Of a stretch of 64,000 nt of DNA, positions 9,888-17,990 are shown one piece after another (the stretch's first letter is position 1; every line of letters begins with the position of its first letter). The notes below the pieces were generated by a model that had not been told where the DNA came from, made no database searches, and saw only the letters and a program-made list of their open reading frames with translations. A program made the position numbers and the translations under genes. This DNA is from Puteibacter caeruleilacunae. Its GTDB lineage: Bacteria > Bacteroidota > Bacteroidia > Bacteroidales > Prolixibacteraceae. Where the stretch lies: NCBI GenBank assembly GCA_005217565.1, contig SJCO01000003.1, forward strand, positions 496,001 through 560,000. The letters are read 5' to 3'.

Positions 9888-9943
9888 AGCGAGCTGGATG
9901 TGTAATTTTGTACTGCGCTGAGTGCAAAAGCATCCGGTTCGCT
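9888..9943. other. 13-bp inverted repeat followed by TTTT
   Basis: AGCGAGCTGGATG (9888-9900) pairs with CATCCGGTTCGCT (9931-9943) over 13 positions, two of them G-T pairs as RNA. A short TTTT follows. The loop of 30 bases contains TAATTTTG. Wobble rather than true mismatches suggests pairing at RNA level. Confidence 0.4.
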
Positions 9944-10029
9944 TTTAAAAATTTAAAAGATGAACCATCGTAAAATATTATCTCTGAACACAGACCAGAT
10001 AAATAACATTCATCATAACTCTTCACAGT

Positions 10030-10297
10030 AACTTTAGTTTATCGGCTGTTTCGAGATAACTATGGATTAGTTCGAACATATCCAAACAAGCAGTCTGGGT
10101 AGTTTTTTCTTAATACTTGGGTTGATTTATTAATATATCCAGGCTGCATTATTTATTACAGTTTCGAACGCGTAGTCATATCGCTTTCTTTTCAACGCGT
10201 TCAATACTACTTGATCAGATTTTCTTCAATTTGATCTTTTTGTCCATTTATATTTCATAAAAGGAAGCTGTTAGGGGGACAGCTTCCTTTCTTCTTC
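10030..10297 (+). ncRNA. candidate structured non-coding RNA before gapA
   Basis: No reading frame of interest lies here, yet several stems follow each other: GCAGTCTGG (10090-10098) with CCAGGCTGC (10139-10147, one G-T pair), GAACGCGT (10166-10173) with ACGCGTTC (10195-10202, perfect), and the final terminator at 10260. The nearest upstream gene ends 600 bases before that terminator. It is not recognised as 6S RNA, tmRNA or RNase P RNA. The 5' end is a guess. It may instead be a long 3' untranslated region of the DUF6266 gene. Confidence 0.3.
10260..10297 (+). terminator. strong rho-independent terminator without an adjacent gene
   Basis: AAAGGAAGCTGT, loop TAGGGGG, ACAGCTTCCTTT, then CTTCTT. 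The stem has 12 pairs. It ends whatever is transcribed from 9.65-10.26 kb and insulates gapA. Confidence 0.85.
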
Positions 10298-10448
10298 AAC
10301 TATACTCTTTTTAATTGTTAAGTAAAAAATGACACTTATATGACTCAATTAAAACCATTTCACTCGAATTCAGTTAAGCTAATTTTAACTCTATTGTTAA
10401 AAAATCAAAAACGGAATAAAATTGTATTTAGATTTCAATATAGATATT

Positions 10449-10456
10449 TACCTTTG
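10449..10456 (+). promoter_or_regulatory. gapA promoter, -7 element TACCTTTG
   Basis: Exact TAnnTTTG match 74 bases before the gapA start codon. A TTG at 10422-10424 is 24 bases upstream, longer than the usual 19-21, so the -33 element is uncertain. Confidence 0.6.
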
Positions 10457-10509
10457 TGCGGGTTTTGAAAAAAACATACATAAACCCTGTATACAATTAT
10501 ATAATATAA

Positions 10510-11538
<1,029 letters not shown>

Positions 11539-11560
11539 TTTTACAATCCAAATAAATTAA

Positions 11561-11588
11561 GGCTGTCTGAATAAGACGGCCTTTTTTT
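11561..11588 (+). terminator. gapA terminator
   Basis: GGCTGTCT, loop GAATA, AGACGGCC (one G-T pair), followed by eight T. Confidence 0.92.
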
Positions 11589-11729
11589 TACCCTAAAATT
11601 ATCCCCCACACAATAATATAACAGTAAATCCCCAATTTTATCATTTAATTACATTCTCTCCTCTACCTCTTTACTATCCAAAATTCTTATTATATTTAGG
11701 CAACCAAACAAACACCAATACTTATTTTT

Positions 11730-12089
11730 ATGGAACGAATTGACAACAACTATAACCAAAACGATCAAGGGCAAATGCCTCTTCCCAATGCAAACCTTAT
11801 TCTCTCAATGGGAGTTTTATCGCTGGTACTTCTACTTTGCTTCCAGACTGTAGCTGCAGTCATTGCTATTATTACGTTTATCTTAGCATATAAGGAAACA
11901 CAAGCTTATCAATCTAATCCAGGCGTTTATACTGCAAAATCATTTCAACAAGTTAACTCAGGAAAACTTTGTGCTATTGTAACACTTGCAATTTCAATAA
12001 TCATTGCAGTTGCTGCAGCACTCGGAATTTTGCACTTCTTCCATCATTTCCCACATTTCGATATTTTTCACGATTATATCTGGTGGTAA
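11730..12089 (+). CDS. CCC-motif-like small membrane protein
   Basis: A 119-residue protein with two hydrophobic segments (about residues 22-50 and 78-105). The layout LPNANLILSMGVLS, then a 30-residue cytosolic loop with AYKETQAYQSNPG and GKLCAIVTLAIS, matches the Bacteroidota family named for a Cys-Cys-Cys motif in the first membrane helix. Here the triplet reads LLC, so only one Cys remains. The C-terminus is rich in His and aromatic residues (HFFHHFPHFDIFHDYIWW), which could bind metal. Function is unknown for the family. It stands alone between terminators. Confidence 0.65.
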   Translation: MERIDNNYNQNDQGQMPLPNANLILSMGVLSLVLLLCFQTVAAVIAIITFILAYKETQAYQSNPGVYTAKSFQQVNSGKLCAIVTLAISIIIAVAAALGILHFFHHFPHFDIFHDYIWW

Positions 12090-12109
12090 AAGCCTTGTAC
12101 AATTAAGCT

Positions 12110-12130
12110 CTGGGGATGCATGATCCCCAG
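12110..12130 (+). terminator. hairpin after the small membrane protein gene
   Basis: CTGGGGAT, loop GCATG, ATCCCCAG, an 8-pair perfect stem 20 bases after the stop codon. The following bases are ATTCAAC, not a T run, so it may act as a weak terminator or an mRNA 3' end stabiliser. Confidence 0.5.
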
Positions 12131-12345
12131 ATTCAACAACCAGTACAAATCATTCAAGCAGGTGATTTATATCCCCCTTCTTGTCTAGTTGTCAGCATAA
12201 ATATTCTCACTTTTACTTTCACTCTGAGTTCTTTTTCTATTCTTAAAAAACCTTAACAAGTGTTAAATCGCGAAACCTTTTCTCAGAATTTCCGATTAAG
12301 GTACTTGTTGAGGCATGATAAACCATTTGTATAAAAAAAGGATCT

Positions 12346-12867
12346 ATGATCTATAAATTTAGGATAGTATCAGACGAGGTGGATGATTTTGTGCGGGATA
12401 TAGAAATTGACTCAAAAAGTAATTTTGAGCAGTTCCATACTATCATACAACAATCGGTATGCTACGAACCGTGGCAATTAGCCTCTTTTTTTCAGGTAGA
12501 TCATACTTGGAAAAAAGGAACTGAAATAACCCTTCTCGACATGGGACTAGGGATTACCCATAGTGTCCCCATGAATAAAGCAATCCTTAAAGACTATGTT
12601 CAAAGCAAAAACCAAAAGTTAATTTACGTCTTTGATTTTTTTCAAGACCGTAATTTTTTTATAGAACTAATCGAAATCTTTATGGAAAGGAATCTAGAGA
12701 AACCAACTGTTGCATATGCAGCAGGCGAAGCACCTCTACAAATGTTAGAGGATGATTTCACAGTAGAACAAGCAGGAACAAATCTACTGGATGATCCACT
12801 TCAATCTTCATACGATTTTGGGGATCTCGATGATTACAATGAAATTTTTGGAGAAATGTTAGAATGA
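12346..12867 (+). CDS. plasmid pRiA4b ORF-3-like protein (IS1096 TnpR-like fold)
   Basis: A 173-residue acidic protein. The opening MIYKFRIVSDEVDDFVRDIE, then the helix FEQFHTIIQQSV, the segment MASFF-like (LASFFQVD), LLDMG and the strand LIYVFDFFQDRNFFIEL match the pRiA4b ORF-3 / IS1096 TnpR-like family. Members are common as stand-alone chromosomal genes in Bacteroidota and have no established role, despite the transposon-derived name. The tail (about 125-173) is acidic and low in complexity. It is just upstream of miaA, but a terminator and a new promoter lie between them, so no operon is implied. Confidence 0.8.
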   Translation: MIYKFRIVSDEVDDFVRDIEIDSKSNFEQFHTIIQQSVCYEPWQLASFFQVDHTWKKGTEITLLDMGLGITHSVPMNKAILKDYVQSKNQKLIYVFDFFQDRNFFIELIEIFMERNLEKPTVAYAAGEAPLQMLEDDFTVEQAGTNLLDDPLQSSYDFGDLDDYNEIFGEMLE

Positions 12868-12871
12868 ACAT

Positions 12872-12900
12872 AAGGGGCTACGGCCCCTTTTTTATTTTTT
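12872..12900 (+). terminator. terminator between the pRiA4b ORF-3-like gene and miaA
   Basis: AAGGGGC, loop TACG, GCCCCTT, followed by a T-rich tract to 12900, five bases after the stop codon. Confidence 0.88.
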
Positions 12901-12901
12901 T

Positions 12902-12909
12902 TATTTTTG
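12902..12909 (+). promoter_or_regulatory. miaA promoter, -7 element TATTTTTG
   Basis: Exact TAnnTTTG match placed directly after the upstream terminator and 20 bases before the miaA ATG, which implies a short leader. The T tract of the terminator overlaps the promoter region. Confidence 0.6.
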
Positions 12910-12929
12910 CCCACCTAAAGTACGGTACC

Positions 12930-13835
12930 ATGCAAAAGAATCTAATTGTAATCATTGGACCAACAGGTGTTGGTAAAACAGATTTAAGTCTGGATATAGC
13001 AGAGGCTTTCCAGACCGAAATAATTTCATCTGACTCAAGACAGATCTATAAGGAACTTACCATTGGTACGGCTGTGCCAACCAAAGAAGATCTTCAACGA
13101 GTAAAACACCATTTTATTCAAACAATTTCGGTTAAAGATTACTTTAGCGCCAGTCTTTTTGAAAATAAGGTATTGGAAAAGCTTTCTGAGCTGTTTAAAG
13201 AACACGACAGTGTGGTAATGACGGGGGGATCAATGCTTTATATTGATGCTGTTTGTAATGGTATTGACGACCTACCAACAATTGATCCGGAGATTCGTAA
13301 TGAACTACTGGATCGATTTGAAAAGGAAGGCTTGGAAAGTCTGCGTATAGAATTAAAAAGAGTTGATCCTGAATATTACGAAACAGCAGATATAAAGAAT
13401 CCCAAACGCATATTACATGCTCTTGAGATCTTCTATATGACAGGGAAGAAATTTTCATCACTTCGCACTAATACACGAAAGCAACGAGACTTTAACATTG
13501 TTAAGGTCGGACTAAATCGTGATCGTGAAGAATTGTATGATCGTATTAACAGACGTGTTGATATTATGCTTGACGAAGGATTAATTGCAGAAGCAAGAAC
13601 TGTTTATCCGTACAAAGAGCTGAATTCATTGAACACTGTTGGTTATAAAGAGCTGTTTCAATATTTCGATGGAGATATCCCAGAGGAGGAGGCGATTAGA
13701 CTAATCAAACGTAACTCTCGAAGATACGCCCGTAAGCAATTATCATGGTTCCGCCGAGATAAGGAGCTTCAATGGTTTCACCCAGATGATGTAGATGCAG
13801 TTAAGGAATATATTTCCACCTCCATTAAGAAATAA
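12930..13835 (+). CDS. miaA: tRNA dimethylallyltransferase
   Basis: Adds a dimethylallyl group from DMAPP to N6 of A37 in tRNAs that read codons starting with U. The 301-residue protein begins MQKNLIVIIGPTGVGKTDLS, with the P-loop GPTGVGKT at residues 10-17. DSRQIYKELTIGT and the substrate segment TGGSMLYIDAVCNG follow, then the C-terminal YARKQLSWFRRD. The frame stays open upstream to 12864, but that longer start would place the terminator and promoter inside the gene, so the ATG at 12930 is chosen. The length is normal for the family. It is monocistronic; the next gene is 500 bp away. Confidence 0.97.
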   Translation: MQKNLIVIIGPTGVGKTDLSLDIAEAFQTEIISSDSRQIYKELTIGTAVPTKEDLQRVKHHFIQTISVKDYFSASLFENKVLEKLSELFKEHDSVVMTGGSMLYIDAVCNGIDDLPTIDPEIRNELLDRFEKEGLESLRIELKRVDPEYYETADIKNPKRILHALEIFYMTGKKFSSLRTNTRKQRDFNIVKVGLNRDREELYDRINRRVDIMLDEGLIAEARTVYPYKELNSLNTVGYKELFQYFDGDIPEEEAIRLIKRNSRRYARKQLSWFRRDKELQWFHPDDVDAVKEYISTSIKK

Positions 13836-13920
13836 GATTCAAAGTTCTAGAATCCATGAAGCGAAGTACATCTAAAAAGCCTGCCAAGCTTTAGCATGCC
13901 ATGTCGCAGGTTGAAAGTTC

Positions 13921-13969
13921 CAGGTTTCAGGTTTCAGGTTTCAGGTTTCAGGTTTCAGGTTTCAGGTTG
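13921..13969 (+). repeat. heptamer tandem repeat, CAGGTTT x6 plus CAGGTTG
   Basis: Six perfect CAGGTTT units and a seventh ending in G. The preceding bases (GCAGGTTGAAAGTTC) look like two decayed units. A 7-bp array is prone to slippage. It lies 85 bp after miaA, outside any gene, so length change would not shift a frame. Confidence 0.97.
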
Positions 13970-14028
13970 TGCGTTGATGTTGCGATATTGGTATTTTTTG
14001 TACCACAGCAAAATCTAGTTTCATGTTA

Positions 14029-14215
14029 AATGATCAAGACAATCGCATCCCAATCAGCCTCCTGAAACAAATGATAGATTTTGTGGCTGTTGCTTAGTAA
14101 GACTAGATAGCTAGAATTTTGTTCGAAGATCAACCAGTCACGCCTAGAAATTGCAACAAATCGGTTACTTTTTTCAGGTAGCCTTGACTTTTTTGCTCCG
14201 TTTTTTGGGCAAGTC
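14029..14215 (-). repeat. dispersed non-coding element, copy A
   Basis: Read on the minus strand, this 187-bp segment aligns along its whole length with 42072-42259 on the plus strand. Shared blocks include GTCAAGGCT(A/G)CCTGAAAAAAG, GATCTTCGAAC, TTACTAA(G/C)CAACAGC, AAATCTATC, TTTCAGGAGGC and TTGATCATT. CCTGAAAAAAG near one end can pair with the TTTCAGGAGG near the other, enclosing about 100 bases. It has no transposase and no target-site repeat was seen. It could be a non-autonomous mobile element or a structured RNA. Confidence 0.75.
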
Positions 14216-14338
14216 AAAAATGAAGAGCCCTCCCACTTAAGGTCAAAACGAAAAAATAATCATAAGGTAATATTACTTTTAGCTTTATTCAGGTTTCAAA
14301 AAGTATCTTTAGCTATTATTTTAGCAAAACCAATAGAC

Positions 14339-15478
14339 TTGAAACGAAGAATAGTAATTATCGGCCCTGCCTATCCTTATAGAGGAGGAATATCAGCATT
14401 AAATGAGCGACTAGCTCGTCAATTAGAAGATGAAGGACATGAGGTTTCAATATGGAATTTCAAGCTTCAATATCCTGAATTTTTATTTCCTGGGAAAAGT
14501 CAATTCACAGACAGTGAAACAATACCTGGTTTAAAAATAAAAAGACTTATTAATTCAATCAATCCATTCAACTGGATAAAGATTGGACTAAAACTGAAAA
14601 AAGAAAAGCCAGACTATGTTATTGTTCGTTTTTGGCTCCCCTTCATGGGGCCTTCAACAGGAACAATTTGCAAAATTGCACGCCAAAATAAGCATACAAA
14701 AATCATCGGTTTAATAGACAATATCATTCCTCATGAGAAGAAGCCAGGTGATCGTCTGCTGACCAAATATTTCACAAGTTCACTACATGGATTTGTAGCC
14801 ATGTCTGACACTGTATACCAGGATATATCGTTATTCACAACGAAAAAGCCAAAGGTGATGTGTCCCCACCCCATTTACGATCATTATGGAGAGGTCATTA
14901 CACGAGAACAAGCACTTAAAAACTTACAACTTGATCCTCAATATCAATACCTCCTTTTCTTCGGATTTATTCGGGATTACAAAGGCTTAGATCTATTGCT
15001 TAAAGCATTTGCCAATCCTCGATTAGCAAAATACAATCTTCGATTACTTGTGGCTGGAGAATTTTACTCGAACGAAGAAAAATACCTCGATATTATCGAA
15101 CGTTTTCAACTTCAGGATAAAATTATTCTTCGCAATGATTACATTCCAAATGAAGAGATTAACAACTATTTCTGTGCAGCTGATTTGGTGGTTCAACCAT
15201 ATAAAAGTGCAACACAGAGTGGTATCACTCAGATAGGTTACCATTTCAACAAACCAATGCTGGTAACCAATGTTGGAGGATTATCAGAGATTATTGCACA
15301 CGACGTAGCTGGATATGTTATAAATCCCGATGAATTAGATATCGCCAATGCTATCATTGATTTCTTCCAAAATGAGCGAAAAGAAGAATTTGAAGAAGCA
15401 GTTCCAGTTGAGAAGAAAAAGTTCTCGTGGGAACGAATGACTGAAACATTAGAGGAGATGTATCAATCAATAAAATAG
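14339..15478 (+). CDS. glycosyltransferase family 4 (GT-B fold)
   Basis: A 379-residue cytosolic or membrane-associated sugar transferase. The start is TTG at 14339, giving MKRRIVIIGPAYPYRGGISA, where the glycine-rich loop belongs to the acceptor-side Rossmann domain. The donor-side domain begins near LLFFGFIRDYKGLDLLLKAF and ends with PMLVTNVGGLSEIIAHDVAG, the GT4 donor-binding region. No signal peptide or membrane segment is present. The neighbours do not form a polysaccharide locus, so the acceptor and sugar are unknown. It may act in lipid or envelope glycosylation. The family call is secure. Confidence 0.9.
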   Translation: MKRRIVIIGPAYPYRGGISALNERLARQLEDEGHEVSIWNFKLQYPEFLFPGKSQFTDSETIPGLKIKRLINSINPFNWIKIGLKLKKEKPDYVIVRFWLPFMGPSTGTICKIARQNKHTKIIGLIDNIIPHEKKPGDRLLTKYFTSSLHGFVAMSDTVYQDISLFTTKKPKVMCPHPIYDHYGEVITREQALKNLQLDPQYQYLLFFGFIRDYKGLDLLLKAFANPRLAKYNLRLLVAGEFYSNEEKYLDIIERFQLQDKIILRNDYIPNEEINNYFCAADLVVQPYKSATQSGITQIGYHFNKPMLVTNVGGLSEIIAHDVAGYVINPDELDIANAIIDFFQNERKEEFEEAVPVEKKKFSWERMTETLEEMYQSIK

Positions 15479-15546
15479 CTTTATCCATGTAAAAAGCTTT
15501 TCATACAAACAATTTTTACGTTTAGATCGTTTATCTTTACGCTTTC

Positions 15547-15564
15547 GCCCTTTCCCCAAAGGGC
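15547..15564. other. GC-rich hairpin at the front of the rel/spoT leader
   Basis: GCCCTTT, loop CCCC, AAAGGGC, a perfect 7-pair stem that lies 68 bases after the glycosyltransferase gene and five bases before the shared leader. No T run follows, so it is not a typical terminator. TATCTTTA (15534-15541), just before it, resembles a -7 element. Confidence 0.45.
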
Positions 15565-15568
15565 CTAG

Positions 15569-15696
15569 CAGATTGAAACGAACATGAATTTTTGTTATCT
15601 AAGGATGCATTCAGGTAGATAATTAATATTCGTGTTAGTTCCAGATTGTATTTAAATTATTTGAATATTCGTAATTCAAATAGTTTTAAACAGATT
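15569..15696 (+). promoter_or_regulatory. leader shared with the thioredoxin-like gene, copy 1
   Basis: This 128-bp segment before rel/spoT aligns with 45596-45720 (minus). Both begin with CAGAT(T)GAAACGAACATGAATTTT, both carry a short reading frame, both have a hairpin (here TATTTAAA/TTTGAATA at 15649-15667) and both end in TTTTAAACAGAT. The similarity also runs in frame through the hairpin into a stretch (TTG at 15646 onward) that is open to the downstream gene in both copies. It may be an attenuator or translation-control leader. The mechanism is inferred. Confidence 0.55.
15584..15622 (+). CDS. candidate leader peptide, 12 residues
   Basis: ATG at 15584 opens a 12-codon frame giving MNFCYLRMHSGR, then TAA. 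The frame in the other copy of the leader gives MNFHHPKVHTCGR and four more residues. Matching positions are identical or conservative (MNF, R/K, M/V, H, S/T, GR), with synonymous changes at His and Gly. That pattern suggests selection on the peptide, but two copies are too few to prove it. Confidence 0.35.
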   Translation: MNFCYLRMHSGR

Positions 15697-15723
15697 GAGA
15701 TACTTAGCCGAAATAGAAGGAAG

Positions 15724-17946
15724 ATGACGAAGAACTTGCAAAGTGAAGCTGATAAGCGATTAATAAAGGACTATTTTGATAACTTACTCGAAGCATGTAA
15801 AAAACAAATAGCCCCTGAGAATATTGAGCTTATAAAAAAGGCATTTAAGTTTGCCAATAAAGCTCATGCTGGAGTGCGTAGAAAATCAGGAGAGCCTTAT
15901 ATTATTCATCCTATTGCAGTTGCTCATATTGTAGTATCGGAAATCGGACTTGGATCGAAATCAGTAATTGCTGCACTTCTTCACGACATCGTAGAAGATA
16001 CAGACTATACACTTGAAGATATTTCAGGACTTTTCAGTCCTAAAATTGCACAGATTGTAGATGGTTTAACAAAACTATCAGGAAGTTTTGACTCCAGTCA
16101 GGCTGAGAATTTCAAGAAAATGTTGTTAACCCTTTCAGAAGATGTGAGGGTTATCCTGATAAAGTTGGCCGATCGATTACACAATATGCGCACATTAGAA
16201 TCGATGCCTGCGCATAAGCAATTAAAAATAGCAGGGGAAACTTTATTCATCTATGCTCCTTTGGCACATCGACTCGGTCTTTATTCAATAAAAACCCAAT
16301 TAGAAGATCTTAGTCTAAAGTACGAACACCCTGATGCATACGAAAAGATAAATTTACAGCTTAGAGATAAAAAAGAACATCGAGATTATCTTGTTAATAA
16401 CTTCATTGCTCCATTAGAAACAAAATTAGAAAATGAAGGGATTGACTTCTCGATTACCAGTCGCCCAAAATCGATCTATTCCATATGGAATAAGATGCAG
16501 AAAAAGGGTGTTTCTTTCAACGAAATATACGATATACTAGCCGTTCGAATTGTCTTTAAATCAAAAGATGAAATTTCAGAAAAGCGACAATGTTTTGATG
16601 TTTTATCTTTAATTACAGATATCTACAAACCTAAGCCTGATCGTATTCGCGATTGGATAACTATTCCTAAAGCCAATGGTTATGAAGCGCTTCATGTAAC
16701 AGTTATGGGGCCACAAGGGAAATGGGTAGAGGTCCAAATCCGTACTGTTAGAATGGACGAAATTGCGGAACGAGGATTTGCTGCACACTTTAAATATAAA
16801 GGTAAAGATGGAGAAGGCGAGTCGGAGCTTGACAGATGGCTGATCCGTATACGTGAAATGCTTCGCAATCCTGAAGTAGACGCTCTTGAATTTTTAGATG
16901 AGTTCAAACTTAATCTGTTTTCTTCTGAGATTGTAGTTTTTACTCCGAAGGGTAAAATGATCACTTTACCTAAAAACTCAACGGTACTTGACTTTGCTTA
17001 CGATATACACACCGACTTAGGTAACACCTGCATTGGAGCAAAGATTAATCATAAACTAGTGCCTGTTAGTCATTCATTAAAGAGTGGAGATCAAATCGAG
17101 ATTCTGACATCCGATAAACAACAACCACAACCGAATTGGCTAAAATTTGTAGTAACAGCAAAAGCCAAATCGAAAGTACGGGATGCGTTTAAGCTAACAC
17201 AGAAGAAGCATATTGAGAAAGGACGGGACATTATTGATACTGAGTTTAAAAAACTTAAAATTATTCCTAATTCGAATACAATTAGGAAGATATTGAATCA
17301 TTACGGACTGTCAAACAAAGAGCAATTATATTCACAAATAGGTATGTCGATATTAAAAATTGACGACCTTAGTCCGATTCTTCGCAAAAAGTCAGAAAAC
17401 CGTTTGGTAAAATACTGGAGACTATCATTAAACAGAGGACGTAAAAAAGAAGAAGAAACTCCTACTCCACACAAGATAAATAAGAAGCAAAAATATCTAC
17501 TTGAAGAGAAACAGAATGACGTAGAATACTCATTGGCCAGGTGTTGTAATCCGATTCCCGGAGATGAAGTTTTAGGTTATTTAGTCAGTGATGAAAATCT
17601 TGTAATTCATAAGACTAAATGTCCTGAAGCCATTAAGTTAATGTCTAGTCATGGAGATAAGATTGTAGCTGTAGAATGGACCCCTTTCAAAGTGTTATCT
17701 TATCTTACTAAGATAACGATGCAAGGATTCGATCGTATTGGGATTGTGAATGAAATAACCAATGTAATTTCAAAGCAGCACAACATAAATATGCGTAGTA
17801 TCAATTTTGATACACACGATGGAGTATTCGAAGGCAATATGTTTTTATACATCCATAATACAGAAGATTTAAACAATCTTATTGCCAGTCTTATGAAAGT
17901 AAAAGGGATGGAGCACGTTGAGCGTATTGAAAATTTGTACGAATAG
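15724..17946 (+). CDS. bifunctional (p)ppGpp synthetase/hydrolase, RelA/SpoT family
   Basis: A 740-residue stringent-response enzyme that makes (p)ppGpp from GTP/GDP and ATP and also degrades it. Domains in order: HD hydrolase (about 20-180) with intact HDIVEDTDYT; synthetase (about 230-380) with RPKSIYSIWNKMQKKGVSF and GYEALHVTVMGPQGKWVEVQ; TGS (about 410-470, VFTPKGKMITLPKNSTVLDF); a Cys/His segment (LARCCNPIPGDE); and a C-terminal ACT domain. The frame is open from TTG 15646, but the ATG at 15724 follows AGAAGGAAG and aligns with the family start. Both catalytic domains look intact, so it is likely the main Rel-type enzyme. Its leader is discussed separately. Fur lies 44 bp downstream. Confidence 0.96.
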   Translation: MTKNLQSEADKRLIKDYFDNLLEACKKQIAPENIELIKKAFKFANKAHAGVRRKSGEPYIIHPIAVAHIVVSEIGLGSKSVIAALLHDIVEDTDYTLEDISGLFSPKIAQIVDGLTKLSGSFDSSQAENFKKMLLTLSEDVRVILIKLADRLHNMRTLESMPAHKQLKIAGETLFIYAPLAHRLGLYSIKTQLEDLSLKYEHPDAYEKINLQLRDKKEHRDYLVNNFIAPLETKLENEGIDFSITSRPKSIYSIWNKMQKKGVSFNEIYDILAVRIVFKSKDEISEKRQCFDVLSLITDIYKPKPDRIRDWITIPKANGYEALHVTVMGPQGKWVEVQIRTVRMDEIAERGFAAHFKYKGKDGEGESELDRWLIRIREMLRNPEVDALEFLDEFKLNLFSSEIVVFTPKGKMITLPKNSTVLDFAYDIHTDLGNTCIGAKINHKLVPVSHSLKSGDQIEILTSDKQQPQPNWLKFVVTAKAKSKVRDAFKLTQKKHIEKGRDIIDTEFKKLKIIPNSNTIRKILNHYGLSNKEQLYSQIGMSILKIDDLSPILRKKSENRLVKYWRLSLNRGRKKEEETPTPHKINKKQKYLLEEKQNDVEYSLARCCNPIPGDEVLGYLVSDENLVIHKTKCPEAIKLMSSHGDKIVAVEWTPFKVLSYLTKITMQGFDRIGIVNEITNVISKQHNINMRSINFDTHDGVFEGNMFLYIHNTEDLNNLIASLMKVKGMEHVERIENLYE

Positions 17947-17990
17947 AATCAAATTACTAAATTTACGCTTTATTTAAACTTAGTTTAAGT

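Larger units (their letters stand above)
9651..10448. other. 800-bp repeat-rich non-coding stretch between the DUF6266 gene and gapA
   Basis: No convincing gene lies here. From left to right it holds a TAAGTTTG promoter-like word (9675), an 18-bp tandem repeat (9702-9773), three or more inverted repeats (9776-9830, 9888-9943, 10090-10147), an 8-bp GAACGCGT inverted repeat (10166-10202) and a strong terminator (10260-10297). A second TAATTTTG word sits at 9903-9910. The sub-elements are listed separately. Confidence 0.7.
13836..14338. other. 500-bp non-coding stretch with a heptamer array and dispersed element copy A
   Basis: No gene is accepted. It holds the CAGGTTT array (13921-13969) and the dispersed element copy A (14029-14215). 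A 63-codon minus-strand frame lies over copy A, but copy B of the element does not keep it open, so it is not taken as a gene. TATCTTTA at 14304-14311, a near match to the -7 consensus, may drive the glycosyltransferase gene. Confidence 0.7.

Noticed and set aside
10070-10085. GTTCGAAC resembling a tRNA T-loop
   Set aside because: No acceptor stem, anticodon arm or CCA pattern around it.
12346-12867. pRiA4b ORF-3-like gene as evidence of a transposon or plasmid
   Set aside because: No transposase, inverted terminal repeats or target duplication nearby; the family is common as single chromosomal genes.
13921-13969. CRISPR-like array
   Set aside because: Units are 7 bp without spacers; a simple tandem repeat.
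14026-14217. 63-codon minus-strand frame
   Set aside because: It lies on dispersed element copy A; copy B has stops in the matching frame, so it is a repeat, not a gene.
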